From an uncultured Psychromonas sp. (GTDB lineage: Bacteria; Pseudomonadota; Gammaproteobacteria; Enterobacterales; Psychromonadaceae): a DNA stretch of 64,000 bases. The notes beneath the pieces are model-generated. The model did no database searches, had not been told where the DNA came from, and saw only the letters and a list, made by a program, of their open reading frames with translations. Below, in pieces: positions 8,814 to 18,107 of this stretch. Position numbers and translations under genes: made by a program. The stretch is from NCBI RefSeq assembly GCF_947489755.1, contig NZ_CANLFB010000012.1, positions 1-64,000 on the forward strand, given 5' to 3'. Within the stretch, counting starts at the first letter, position 1. Each line of letters opens with the position of its first letter.

Positions 8814-9422
8814 CACGATAGAAAGCTAAGTAGCTGTAGTGGTTTAAGATTAATGGAAGCAGTAAAACTACGGATCCAGGATATTGATTTTGATTACCTA
8901 TAAATCAATATTTGGCAGGCAAAAGGGGGTAAACACCGTCGTGTAACGCTAGCACCTGAGCTAAAAGTAATGATTCAAGATCAAATTGCTAAAGCTAATT
9001 TTTATTACCAAGAAGATATCCAATGAAATGATTACAAAGGTGTTTATTTACCTTATGCATTAGCAGAAAAATACCCGAATGCTGCTAAGGAGTTTAAATG
9101 GAATTATCTCTTCCCCTCTACACAGCTTTCTATAGAGCCTGGAACTAACAACCTAAGACGCCATCATATTCATGAAACCAGCATTCAAAAAGCAATAAAA
9201 AATAGTGCTAGAAAACTAAACTTCGCTAAACAAGTAACCTGCCATACATTACGTCACTCTTTATCGACTCATTTATTACAGCGAGGTTCTGATATTCGTA
9301 CAGTACAAGAACAGTTAGGACATTCCGACATTCGTACAACTCAGATCTATACGCATGTATTACAGGCAGGTGCTAACTGTGTTAGGAGTCCACTATCCGA
9401 TTTAAGGTTACTAAACGAATAA
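8814..9422 (+). pseudogene. Decayed integron integrase (intI), C-terminal two thirds
   Basis: One continuous frame encodes SGLRLMEAVKLRIQDIDFDY, then the integron-specific insert ([20 protein letters not shown]), [31 protein letters not shown] and [18 protein letters not shown]. These are IntI signatures, including the extra domain that separates integron integrases from other tyrosine recombinases. Two stops interrupt it (TAA at 8901, TGA at 9024) and the N-terminal third is missing, so it cannot make an active enzyme. No attI site is recognisable. It is a relic of an integron platform and fits the attC-like sites at 58.5 and 61.4 kb. Confidence 0.85.
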
Positions 9423-9842
9423 AGAAAATTAGAGCTGAATAATTATCATATTCTACTAATATAATCTAAGAGACGTTTTAAATCGATTTAAGAAACTGAT
9501 TCAACTAGATTTGTGTCACAGAGTAAATTATAAAACGCTATGTGAGTTTAAACTTTTCATATGATCAAAAAAAGCGAAACCAATTTAATTTCCTTTTTAT
9601 AGTTTAAACATTCATCTTATTCGTCTGTAATCGAGAAATTCAATCCGCCAAACGTATTAAAATAACTTAGTTATGAATTCACTTACAAAAACCTACTGGT
9701 CACCAAAATGGGCACGGTTTGGTCACCGAGCTAAATTTTAACGTTTTTTAGTTATTCTGAGCGGCTAAAAGTAATGTTAAAAGAGTGAGATTTGAAGAAT
9801 GCGGGGTTAAAAATCAGTAGATATTATCAAATTAAAGACGAA
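9423..9842. other. Intergenic, no gene recognised
   Basis: No coding or RNA gene is supported. A pair of GGTCACC motifs about 20 bp apart (9697-9726) resembles repeats seen near ends of some insertion sequences, but nothing else around it supports an IS. Confidence 0.4.
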
Positions 9843-9882
9843 AAAAAACCGCTTTTGCATTTAAACATAAAGCGGTTTTTTT
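9843..9882 (-). terminator. Terminator of the five-gene tRNA operon
   Basis: Inverted repeat AAAAAACCGCTTT / AAAGCGGTTTTTT with T-runs, directly after the minus-strand tRNA-Pro at 9887-9963. Confidence 0.85.
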
Positions 9883-9886
9883 AATG

Positions 9887-9962
<76 letters not shown>

Positions 9963-9963
<1 letters not shown>

Positions 9964-10140
9964 AAATTGTTGATATCTAATTAGTCAGGGATTGAAATTA
10001 ACTAATTGATATTATTGTTTAAATGGTGCGGAAAGAGAGACTTGAACTCTCACATCTTACGATACTAGAACCTAAATCTAGCGCGTCTACCAATTCCGCC
10101 ACTTCCGCAACTACTTAAACATTTACTCTTTTAAACTATA
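9963..10140. repeat. 178-bp direct repeat, copy B (tRNA-Leu block)
   Basis: Partner of 955-1132 (offset 9008 bp). This copy lies inside the intact tRNA operon, so it is the likely parent; copy A lacks the Arg and His genes. Confidence 0.85.
10024..10108 (-). tRNA. tRNA-Leu (TAG)
   Basis: An 85-nt class II tRNA with anticodon loop TTTAGGT, GCGGAAG acceptor strand and encoded CCA. It sits between His and Pro as in the E. coli argX-hisR-leuT-proM operon. Confidence 0.93.
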
Positions 10141-10154
10141 GTATCTTTAAAAAA

Positions 10155-10231
10155 TGGGGCGAATGACGGGGTTTGAACCCGCGACAACCGGAATCACAAT
10201 CCGGGGCTCTACCAACTGAGCTACATCCGCC
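10155..10231 (-). tRNA. tRNA-His (GTG)
   Basis: Minus-strand cloverleaf with anticodon loop TTGTGAT and encoded CCA. A G at 10231 provides the extra 5' G(-1) typical of tRNA-His, opposite C73. Third gene of the operon. Confidence 0.93.
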
Positions 10232-10248
10232 ACTAAACTTTTTAAAAA

Positions 10249-10325
10249 TGGTACGCCCTACAGGATTCGAACCTGTGGCCTACGGCTTAGAAGGCCGTTG
10301 CTCTATCCAGCTGAGCTAAGGGCGC
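10249..10325 (-). tRNA. tRNA-Arg (TCT)
   Basis: A 77-nt cloverleaf with acceptor GCGCCCT/AGGGCGT (one G-T pair), anticodon loop CTTCTAA (TCT) and encoded CCA. The operon position is that of E. coli argX, but argX reads CCG codons (anticodon CCG) whereas this one reads AGA/AGG, a difference seen in other marine gammaproteobacteria. Confidence 0.9.
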
Positions 10326-10373
10326 AAAAGCAGGACTTATATCTTACAACGATTACTCATTGTTTTCAAAATG

Positions 10374-10450
<77 letters not shown>

Positions 10451-10474
10451 AGTATTTTTTGTATTCCGTGAAGC

Positions 10475-10542
10475 AGTTCAAACCTTCTGGTCCAACTATT
10501 CCCAAAACACAGGAGATGCACAATCAAACTATGCTAACCACC
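10475..10542 (-). pseudogene. Degenerate tRNA-Pro remnant
   Basis: The stretch retains the pattern of the tRNA-Pro gene (a CTTCTGGTCC anticodon-side block, a GGAGATGCACAATCAAACTATGC D-arm side shortened here) but has mismatches in all stems. It corresponds to the remnant at 884-955, each lying just upstream of a functional tRNA-Pro. Confidence 0.65.
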
Positions 10543-10860
10543 TAAACGTTGAAACACTTAATGCTTGTCAACGAGGCGAGATATTACTGAGTTGAGTCGA
10601 CATCGTCAAACTTTATTTACATATATTTTGTTGCTTGCTGAATAATTAGTCGCATTGATTAATATTAATTCACATCTCGTTATTATTTGTGCTTCTTTGT
10701 TGTTTTTAATACGCATTTTTCTTTTCGATAAAATGATATTTATTATATTAAACAAAAATATGTACACAATTTGTTCTACAATTCAGATATAGTGAATTCA
10801 TTGTTGATTTAATAAAAGAGATCAGCAAGTTATCTATTCTTATAAAGGAGTAAATGGTCT
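10543..10860. promoter_or_regulatory. Divergent upstream region of the tRNA operon and the 10861 gene
   Basis: About 320 bp without a gene. It must hold the tRNA operon promoter (leftward) and the promoter of the gene at 10861. The AT-rich part around 10735-10800 contains TATAAT-like hexamers, but none can be assigned with confidence. Confidence 0.4.
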
Positions 10861-11871
10861 ATGGCTTATCCTGACTTACCTAAAGAAAAACCTTATTCAT
10901 GGCTTAATATCATTCTTATAGCAATTTGCCTTTCTATGTTTGGCTATAGTATTTTTTATTTCACTTACCCGAATGAACATCACCGATTAATGGAGCGTTT
11001 GGGTGTTTCCAGTGATTTTAATTTTGATTTCCTGAATAAGCCTGTAGTAGTAGCAGGGAAACCTGTTATTGAAGAGGAGGTTATTGAGGAAACAGTCGAT
11101 GTTATTGAACCACCGGAAGTAACTACCCTTTTATCTGCTGCGCAACCAACTGAAGTTATTGAAGAAGTAGAAGAGGAAAACCCTTTACCTTTATTAGATG
11201 AGTCAGATGATCTTGTTTTATCCGCTATTGATGAGTTTAGTGAAACAGCATTAGTAACGGATAATTTATTACAAAGCAGCTTAATACGCAGTACGGTTGT
11301 TTTTATTGATAACTTTAGCCGTGGCGATTTAATCACAAGCTTTAGTCCTTTATTTCCATCTAAAGAACCCTTTAAAGTTAAAAGAAGCAATGGCAAAATT
11401 TTTGTCTCAATATACGGATATAAACGATACGATGCATACAGTAATTACATCGCTTCACTAGATAGCGAAAAATTGGTTCAGGCATACCATACATTTAAGC
11501 CATTAGTTGATGAGTCTTATGCTGAAGTTGCACGTGAAGGGACTAAATTTGATGATGTATTAAATGATGCCATCGACATGGCGTTAAGTGTGCCTATGAT
11601 TAATGGACCAATTACGTTGAAATCTCCTTCTGTGATGTATTTATTTAATAATCCTGCTTTAGAATCATTAAATGACGCTCAAAAACTACTATTGAGATTA
11701 GGACCTGACAATTTAACAAAGGTACAAGACAAGTTAAGAAGCATTCAAGCTGAATTAGTTAAACAGAATATGGAAGCTAATGATGTGAATTCAGTGCCAG
11801 TTGTAGAGGTTGAGTCATCCGCAGCAGTAGAAACGACTTATCAACCAACATTATCGACACAAGAAGAATAA
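10861..11871 (+). CDS. Membrane-anchored acidic protein of unknown function
   Basis: 336 residues. A hydrophobic segment at about 14-36 (SWLNIILIAICLSMFGYSIF) anchors it with a short cytoplasmic tail. It is followed by a low-complexity acidic Val/Glu/Ile linker (about 65-120) and a compact alpha-helical C-terminal domain (about 135-310) beginning near SLIRSTVVFIDNFSRGD. I recognise no family or catalytic motif. AAGGAG about 10 nt before the ATG supports the start. It stands alone, bounded downstream by a terminator shared with the convergent sugar phosphorylase gene. Confidence 0.75.
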   Translation: MAYPDLPKEKPYSWLNIILIAICLSMFGYSIFYFTYPNEHHRLMERLGVSSDFNFDFLNKPVVVAGKPVIEEEVIEETVDVIEPPEVTTLLSAAQPTEVIEEVEEENPLPLLDESDDLVLSAIDEFSETALVTDNLLQSSLIRSTVVFIDNFSRGDLITSFSPLFPSKEPFKVKRSNGKIFVSIYGYKRYDAYSNYIASLDSEKLVQAYHTFKPLVDESYAEVAREGTKFDDVLNDAIDMALSVPMINGPITLKSPSVMYLFNNPALESLNDAQKLLLRLGPDNLTKVQDKLRSIQAELVKQNMEANDVNSVPVVEVESSAAVETTYQPTLSTQEE

Positions 11872-11958
11872 ACGAATCTGCTATAAAACTTAATATGGGG
11901 TGTCATAACGATCAATAAACCATGTTAGATTAATTGCTCCCAGTAAAAGGTAAATAAG

Positions 11959-11997
11959 AAAAAGCCACTATGAGTTAATATCTATAGTGGCTTTTTT
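11959..11997. terminator. Bidirectional terminator
   Basis: AAAAAGCCACTAT / ATAGTGGCTTTTT hairpin with A and T tracts on both sides, between the convergent genes ending at 11871 and 12021. Confidence 0.85.
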
Positions 11998-12020
11998 GTT
12001 AAGTCATTACTCTCAAACAG

Positions 12021-13793
12021 TTACTTGTGGAATACGTTACTTATCCAAACGGTTTGATAAGGCGCTAATGTAATCATTTCTTGTTGCATGTCTAACTCAA
12101 TACCTGAAATCAATTCATACCAATTATCTGTCATGATTAAGTTTAAATCATGAATCGCTAATTCCATTTCGTGATCGGTAATATTACTAATACAAAAGAT
12201 ACTTTGTTTTCTGTCTTGGCTTTGTCTCCAGAAACCAAACATTTGTAAACCCAGGTGTAAGGTAAACTGAGTTGCATTAGGGTGAAAAGCCGGTTGTTTA
12301 ATACGTAGGTCAAGTAGCCCTTTAAGCGAACTTAACACAACCGCATGATGGTTTTCACTGTCTGCTAATTTACTCTGTAACTCTTCATAATCCCAACGAT
12401 GACGATTAATAGAACGGTTTTGTTGCGTGTTTGCTACTTTTTCATAATCATTCTGTGTGCCTAGCAAACTATGAATATAAACACCTGGAATACCTTCTAA
12501 CCCAAACATAATTGCATGTGCACATATAAAGCGTTGCAACCCTAAGTTATCTCTGCCTTTGGTTGTGCCCTGTAATGCATCATATAGGGCGATATTGATT
12601 TCATAGGCTTTTGGTTCACCTGTTTCAGTGGTGCGCCAAGAAACTTTACCACCGAACTCCTGCATGGTTTCTACTAAGCTACTTAACTCGTAATCATTTA
12701 GCAGCCCTTCTGCCGGTCTTAACCCGATCCCATCATGCGAGGCGATAAAGTTAAAGTAAAAAGTACCATTTTGCGATGGCGGCATGCTCATTAACCAACG
12801 TTTAAGATATAAACAATTCCCTGTCACTAAGCTGTTAATGAGTAAAGGAGGTAATGAGAAGTTATAGATGGCATGTGCTTCGTTGGCATTACCAAAATAA
12901 GTGAGGTTTTGTGTATTTGGAATGTTAGTTTCGGTGATAATAACCGCATCACTCACCGCATGTTCTAACAGTGTTCTCAGTAAACGCACAACTTCATGTG
13001 TTTCTGGTAAATTGATAGAACTACTATTAAGCTTTTTCCATAAGAAAGCAACCGCATCAAAACGCAGGATTTTAACACCCATGTCGAGATACAAACGAAT
13101 GATTGAAACAAAGCTTTTTAATACTTCAGGGTTTCTAAAATCAAAGTCGACTTGGTCATGACTAAAGGTACACCAAACATGTTGTGTACCTTTACCAGTA
13201 TCGGTTTCTCTTAAAAGGTCTGACGTTCTAGGTCTAACCACATCTGACAAATCATCATCTGGTGATGCGGTATAGAAAAAGTCATACCCAATGCCTTCGC
13301 CTTTAATGAAGTTATCAAACCACGCACTTCGACTAGAACAATGGTTAATGACTAAATCAGACATTAATCGACGATCTTTGGCTATGCTTTGTATCTCTTT
13401 CCAACCACCGAGTGAGTCATTAACGCTCGAGTAGTCGATCACTGAGAAGCCATCGTCTGAGCTATAAGGGAAGAACGGGAGAATATGAACGCTGTTAACA
13501 CTGCCACCGATGTGGTTATCTAGGAAGTGTTTTAACGTCTCTAGTGGCTTTTCATCGTCTTTTAGTAAACTGTCACCATAGGTGATCATGATAACGTCTT
13601 TTTGAGACCAATGGTTTTGATAAGCGATAGGTGTATGGCAGTTTTCGTCTAATCGCATCAACGTTATTAATTGATCGCTAAGTTCATTATAATCAACGGT
13701 TTGATCGACGTCTTTGTAAATAAAAGTAAGCTGTTGTATTAATTTGTTTTTTAACACTAGCAGCTCATTTTCTTCGGCATTCAGTTCTGCCAT
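12021..13793 (-). CDS. GH13_18 sugar phosphorylase, probable glucosylglycerate phosphorylase
   Basis: 590 residues of the sucrose phosphorylase subfamily of GH13. Catalytic elements are visible: nucleophile Asp246 (RFDAVAFLW), acid/base Glu288 (ITETN) and transition-state Asp354 (ASHDG). It is longer than sucrose phosphorylases (about 490-500) and closer to E. coli YcjM-type glucosylglycerate phosphorylase (about 560). It is the last gene of a minus-strand operon after a glucosyl-3-phosphoglycerate synthase and its phosphatase, which favours glucosylglycerate over sucrose as substrate, releasing glucose 1-phosphate and glycerate. Substrate is inference from context; the family call is firm. 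Confidence 0.8.
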   Translation of the reverse strand: MAELNAEENELLVLKNKLIQQLTFIYKDVDQTVDYNELSDQLITLMRLDENCHTPIAYQNHWSQKDVIMITYGDSLLKDDEKPLETLKHFLDNHIGGSVNSVHILPFFPYSSDDGFSVIDYSSVNDSLGGWKEIQSIAKDRRLMSDLVINHCSSRSAWFDNFIKGEGIGYDFFYTASPDDDLSDVVRPRTSDLLRETDTGKGTQHVWCTFSHDQVDFDFRNPEVLKSFVSIIRLYLDMGVKILRFDAVAFLWKKLNSSSINLPETHEVVRLLRTLLEHAVSDAVIITETNIPNTQNLTYFGNANEAHAIYNFSLPPLLINSLVTGNCLYLKRWLMSMPPSQNGTFYFNFIASHDGIGLRPAEGLLNDYELSSLVETMQEFGGKVSWRTTETGEPKAYEINIALYDALQGTTKGRDNLGLQRFICAHAIMFGLEGIPGVYIHSLLGTQNDYEKVANTQQNRSINRHRWDYEELQSKLADSENHHAVVLSSLKGLLDLRIKQPAFHPNATQFTLHLGLQMFGFWRQSQDRKQSIFCISNITDHEMELAIHDLNLIMTDNWYELISGIELDMQQEMITLAPYQTVWISNVFHK

Positions 13794-13913
13794 AACATTC
13801 CCCTTTTAAATTGCCAATCAGCTTTAGAAAGTAAATTGGCAATGCATTTTTATGTACAACTCATAATTTACAAATAGTCGGATAAGTTAATGATGATATT
13901 AAAATATTATCGA

Positions 13914-15137
13914 TTATTCGCTAAACTCTTGATGATCTAATTCAACCGCTTCTTTAAGCTGCTCTAATACATCGGGCATCGCGCTAATAACACGGCTCCA
14001 AGAAGGAATGAATGGCGTATCCATCGGTTTATCTAAGAATATCTGCCCTGCTGTCATCACATTTTCAGCAAACATTTCGATGGCTTTTTCTTCATTGTGA
14101 ATATCAAGGTTTAAACCATTCATCATTGCATCACCACGATACATTTCTAAGTAATCTAGCGCGATACGGTAATAAGTCGCTTTCAATGTACGGATACTTT
14201 CGGTGCTGAATGTTTCACCTTGTGTTGCTAATTTACGGATAAATGCCTTAGTGATATCAACTGACATTTTAGATAAACCGCCATCGACGTTATCTAACGA
14301 TAGATCTTGATGTTTATGGTCGTAGGCATCTGAAATATCAACCTGACAAGTACGATTGCTCGCATAGTTACGATGCATTTCAGAAAGCACACCAATTTCT
14401 AATCCCCAATCACTTGGAATACGCAAATCAGTTAATACATCTTTACGGAAAGAGAACTCTCCCGCCAACGGATAAAGGAAGCTATCAATAAACTCTAAGT
14501 ACTCGTTGTGACCAATAGTCTTTTTCAACGCTTTAACCAATGGAGTCACCAATAAGCGCGATACACGGCCATTGATTTTTCCATCAGCAACACGAGAGTA
14601 AAAACCTTTACAGAATTCGTAGTTGAATCCAGGGTTAGCAACGGGGTAAATTAAACGAGCTAATAGTGCGCGGTCATAAGTAACGATATCGCAATCATGT
14701 AATGCCACTGATTCTGTTTTACCAGAGGCTAAGGTATAACCCATGCAATACCAAACATTACGGCCTTTGCCGAGTTCTTTTGGTGCAACGCCTAACGCCT
14801 GTAACTTGGCATCGAGCGCTTTTAATCGAGGGCCTTCATTCCATAATACGCGGTGATGTTGAGGTAGTTTTTTAAAGAATTTAAGGGCATGTCGATATTG
14901 CTCTTCAGTTGCTCTGTCTAACCCGATAACAATTTCACTCAGGTAAGGCACTTCGCTAAGGTGGTCAACAATATCTGGGAAAGCATCGCCTTCTAATTCA
15001 GAAAAAAGAGAGGGTAAGATCAAGCCCATCGGACGCGTTTTTGAAAATGACTTTAACTCTTCTTCAAGGTTTTCATTACTGCGTTGTCTTAAATTATGCA
15101 TTGTAGTCACAATGCCATTTTGATAAAAATCAGCCAT
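13914..15137 (-). CDS. gpgS: Glucosyl-3-phosphoglycerate synthase (GT81 type)
   Basis: 407-residue GT-A glycosyltransferase. It starts MADFYQNGIVTTMHNL, and has a metal-binding DxD at 148-150 (LHDCDIV) after WYCMGYTLASGK, plus the downstream EFSFRKDVLTDLRIPSDWGL block that is typical of GpgS proteins. The expected reaction joins glucose from an NDP-glucose to 3-phosphoglycerate, the committed step to the compatible solute glucosylglycerate. It lies 16 bp after the phosphatase gene and 120 bp before the phosphorylase gene. A mannosyl-transferring relative cannot be excluded by eye. Confidence 0.78.
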   Translation of the reverse strand: MADFYQNGIVTTMHNLRQRSNENLEEELKSFSKTRPMGLILPSLFSELEGDAFPDIVDHLSEVPYLSEIVIGLDRATEEQYRHALKFFKKLPQHHRVLWNEGPRLKALDAKLQALGVAPKELGKGRNVWYCMGYTLASGKTESVALHDCDIVTYDRALLARLIYPVANPGFNYEFCKGFYSRVADGKINGRVSRLLVTPLVKALKKTIGHNEYLEFIDSFLYPLAGEFSFRKDVLTDLRIPSDWGLEIGVLSEMHRNYASNRTCQVDISDAYDHKHQDLSLDNVDGGLSKMSVDITKAFIRKLATQGETFSTESIRTLKATYYRIALDYLEMYRGDAMMNGLNLDIHNEEKAIEMFAENVMTAGQIFLDKPMDTPFIPSWSRVISAMPDVLEQLKEAVELDHQEFSE

Positions 15138-15153
15138 TTGTCAGTTCCTTAAT

Positions 15154-16005
15154 TCAATATATTAATTTCGATGATAATATTTCGTTTAAACATTCCGCCC
15201 ATCCAGCAGGCCCATATAGGCTGCTTTGAAAAACATGTTCTTTCCTTGTTAATTGTGGGAAATCATGAACAGGTGAACGGACTTGTACCGCAACGGTTGC
15301 TTGCTCAAGCATCGCTATATCATTCTTACCATCGCCTAACGCAATGGTCACAATGTCATTAGGTGGTGAGTTTAAATCGATAAACATTTGATTTTGTTTA
15401 AACTGTTCAGTTAACCAAGCTTGTGCGAGGCCTTTATCGCAATGCCCACTAATGTGTAAGAAACGCCCTCCCTGTAAAACATTGGCACCTAATTCAAACA
15501 TAATGTTAGAAAACTGTTCCTGCTGCTCTTCACTACCCAACCAATTTAAGGGTTCTCCATATTGCCGTTGCTTAGATAATGCGGCATTTTCAAGACTTAA
15601 ACCGGTGAGTTCAGCTAATTGTTCTACTGTCATATCAGAGAAACCTTGAAAAGCCCCTTTGAATGCATCCGCGTTATCTTTTAGTAGGGTTAACCAATGA
15701 TCTTTATTTGGACAGAATGATTTAACCCAAAATCCATTGTCTAGTTGGGTATCTGCTGGTTGTGTTGGAAAATAATTAACAGGGATGTAAATGGCCGCAC
15801 CATTTTCGATAATAAAAGGAGAGTTTAAGTTGAGTTGCTGACGAATCAATTGAATTTCAGGAAGTGTTTTACTGCTGTTAGGTATTATTGCAATATTGTT
15901 CTGCTTTAACCTAATTATCATTTCTGTTGCATCATCAGTTTGATAAGTATAATGGTCTAATAATGTTCCATCTAAATCGGTAAACACCAATATTTTTTTA
16001 TTCAT
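15154..16005 (-). CDS. HAD-IIB phosphatase, glucosyl/mannosyl-3-phosphoglycerate phosphatase family
   Basis: 283 residues. Motif I is FTDLDGTLLD (Asp nucleophile at residue 9), motif II is PNSSKT, motif III Lys lies in the central region, and motif IV is ALGDGKNDIAMLEQA. The layout is that of the MpgP/YedP family that dephosphorylates sugar-3-phosphoglycerates. As first gene of the operon, before gpgS, it would convert glucosyl-3-phosphoglycerate to glucosylglycerate. The start ATG at 16005 is supported by the conserved N-terminal MNKKILVFTDLDG. Confidence 0.82.
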   Translation of the reverse strand: MNKKILVFTDLDGTLLDHYTYQTDDATEMIIRLKQNNIAIIPNSSKTLPEIQLIRQQLNLNSPFIIENGAAIYIPVNYFPTQPADTQLDNGFWVKSFCPNKDHWLTLLKDNADAFKGAFQGFSDMTVEQLAELTGLSLENAALSKQRQYGEPLNWLGSEEQQEQFSNIMFELGANVLQGGRFLHISGHCDKGLAQAWLTEQFKQNQMFIDLNSPPNDIVTIALGDGKNDIAMLEQATVAVQVRSPVHDFPQLTRKEHVFQSSLYGPAGWAECLNEILSSKLIY

Positions 16006-16452
16006 CTATATTCCGTTTATTTGATGAGATACTTTGAACTCTTTTACCTTGTTCAATATATTTATAGCACATTATTTTGTACCTATTTAAACTATTTACT
16101 TTTGTTTTTAACAATTTAAAAAACTAAAGGTTATATCATTCACTACGATTTAATATTAATTCCATGCTAAGTATTAGTATCATAAAATATAAAAATGAAC
16201 CGTTTCATTTCCTATTAATGTTAATAAATCTAGCTAATAAACAAAAAGTAAGCTTTTCTACAATACATTAATTATGTAAAAATTAAACAATTTGTATTAA
16301 TTTAGTACATTTTAAAGCATCACTTAATGATTTTGTTTGAAAAACGACCAAGCTGAATACTTTCTTGCTGCACAGCGGCACCACTTAGTCTCACAAAAAA
16401 ATAACGGTTAATATCAGGTTTAAATTTGATTTAATATTGCGATTCAAATTAT
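16006..16452. promoter_or_regulatory. Upstream region of the glucosylglycerate operon
   Basis: A very AT-rich 450-bp stretch with no gene. It must carry the leftward promoter of the gpgP-gpgS-phosphorylase operon. No operator or terminator stands out. Confidence 0.4.
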
Positions 16453-16572
16453 TTACATCAAAAAATAAATTAAAAAGAATAAGCTCGCACTCGAGATGAC
16501 AGTCGCGTTGACTAATTCATTAATATTAAATAAACGTTTAATTGTGATTGTTTGTATCATGGATTTTTTCAT
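16453..16572 (-). CDS. Small single-span membrane protein (39 residues)
   Basis: Short frame MKKSMIQTITIKRLFNINEL followed by a hydrophobic stretch (about residues 22-39, ending FFLIYFLM). The ATG lies 10 nt after the stop of the OmpA-like gene with an AAGGGA ribosome site 6 nt upstream, so it is well placed for translation from the same mRNA. A positively charged N-terminus and hydrophobic C-terminus suggest an inner-membrane miniprotein. No family is recognised. Coding status rests on the ribosome site, spacing and amphipathic layout only. Confidence 0.5.
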   Translation of the reverse strand: MKKSMIQTITIKRLFNINELVNATVISSASLFFLIYFLM

Positions 16573-16582
16573 TTTAATTCCC

Positions 16583-17881
16583 TTAAAGTGAGTAGTCTGA
16601 AGCGGATGCTAATGCCCAAATATTAATTATTGATGACACTTGAGTGCTTTCTATTATTTGGTTATCCATTTCTTGTTTATGGTTTACTTGTTCACCTGAA
16701 TTAAGTTCATTACTGTTTATTTTAAAACGCTCTTTTGACTCTATTATTGCCTTTTCATTTACCATTTTTTGCGCACTTTGATTTAACTTAGGTTTATTTA
16801 CATCAGAGTGTTCTGATTTATAGCTACTTAAGTTAGTGTCTGAATGCACCTGTTGTTCAAACCCTAAGTTAATTTCATCTAACAGTAAGTCTGTATTGAC
16901 TTGCACGGTATCAGGATCGTTAACATGCATATTAATAGGTGTATTTTTCTGTTCATGCATTAATGGATTTTCTTGCTGTTTAGTTAACAAACTACTATTT
17001 TCATTCTGTTTCTTTTGTTCTTCTTTTCTTTGCTCAATTAAGGCAATACGTCTTTTTTCTCTTTTTTCATTTCGTTTTTGAACCGTTATTGCAAGTTGTT
17101 GAGTCTCAGGCTTGTATTCCATAACACTCACCTTTCTTAACCCATAGTTGTAGGTACTGTTTTCTAGTTTCATCGCTTCGTATTCACCTAAAGTTAAAAG
17201 AGTGAGTTGGTCTTCAGCAATACCTTGATTAACGAGAAAATCAGCAACGTTTTTTGCTCGCTCTTTAGCTAACGTTAAGTTGTAAGTTGCACTGCCCGAT
17301 TTATCAGTGTTCCCTACTACTTGCCACCTTTTTGTATCTGCTTGTGACTTAATGTGCTCTGCGACTGATACCAACTGCAGCTTATATTCAGGCGCTATTA
17401 CTGAAGAAGATAAAGCGAAATACACATCAGCGACGTCATTTTCATTATCTTCTGAACGTGTTAAACCATTATTATCAATTTGTGATTCATTCGTTTTAGA
17501 TAAGCTCTGTATCGACGGCACTTCTCTTGATGCTCTAAGTTCTGATGAGCTAAGCCCTGATTCACCAAGCACAGAGCTTTCACGTTGCGATAATAAATTC
17601 TGCTCTGCAATCGCAGCTTGCTCACTAACGTCTGTTGTTAATAGACTATCGTCTTGAGTGCGTTTAAAGAAAGTGGTGTTATTGCTTTCACTATCAAGAC
17701 TATTATGATTTGCTTTTACTGGCACAGCGTAACGACTTAAGTGTTCAGAAAATTTCATTGCTTCTTTATTAGAACGGTAATCTTCTAATAACAACAACCC
17801 TCCCGTTAACGCAGAAAGAGCAACGACACCAACGATTGTATTTTTTAGATGAGATGATTTTTTTGGTAATTGAGTATTCAT
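16583..17881 (-). CDS. OmpA-domain envelope protein, candidate PdsO-like member of the dedicated sortase system
   Basis: 432 residues. A single membrane segment at about 13-29 precedes a disordered region, then an OmpA C-terminal peptidoglycan-binding domain at about 150-255 (VYFALSSSVIAPEYK, TDKSGSATYNLTLAKERAKN). The last 170 residues are Gln/Asn/Lys-rich and start with a coiled coil (KRNEKREKRRIALIEQRKEE). It is divergent from the response regulator gene at 18108. Dedicated-sortase loci contain an OmpA-family protein (PdsO) next to PdsR and PdsS, so it may be that component, although it is longer than the PdsO proteins I know of. Confidence 0.65.
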   Translation of the reverse strand: MNTQLPKKSSHLKNTIVGVVALSALTGGLLLLEDYRSNKEAMKFSEHLSRYAVPVKANHNSLDSESNNTTFFKRTQDDSLLTTDVSEQAAIAEQNLLSQRESSVLGESGLSSSELRASREVPSIQSLSKTNESQIDNNGLTRSEDNENDVADVYFALSSSVIAPEYKLQLVSVAEHIKSQADTKRWQVVGNTDKSGSATYNLTLAKERAKNVADFLVNQGIAEDQLTLLTLGEYEAMKLENSTYNYGLRKVSVMEYKPETQQLAITVQKRNEKREKRRIALIEQRKEEQKKQNENSSLLTKQQENPLMHEQKNTPINMHVNDPDTVQVNTDLLLDEINLGFEQQVHSDTNLSSYKSEHSDVNKPKLNQSAQKMVNEKAIIESKERFKINSNELNSGEQVNHKQEMDNQIIESTQVSSIINIWALASASDYSL

Positions 17882-18107
17882 AATGTTTATCCCTTTTAAT
17901 ATTGATAATGCAACTTAGGCTGCTGTTTAGATGTCAGTATTACAACAAACCTAAATGGCAAAATTAGGGAGCAAAAAAGGCAAACTAATGATCAATTATG
18001 TTCAAATAATGGCAAAGTTGTTATTTGATTGTTTTTACACGCCACCAGCGCCACAATGAATCAGTAAAATAAGTACAAGAATCAATAAAACAGGAATAAA
18101 AGTAAAT

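Noticed and set aside
9697-9726. Insertion sequence end suggested by two GGTCACC motifs
   Set aside because: No inverted partner, transposase piece or target duplication nearby; two heptamers are too little evidence.
10861-11871. TonB or TolA-like protein from the N-terminal anchor and Val/Glu/Pro stretch
   Set aside because: The acidic linker lacks the Pro-Lys/Glu repeats of TonB and the C-terminal domain has no TonB YP motif.
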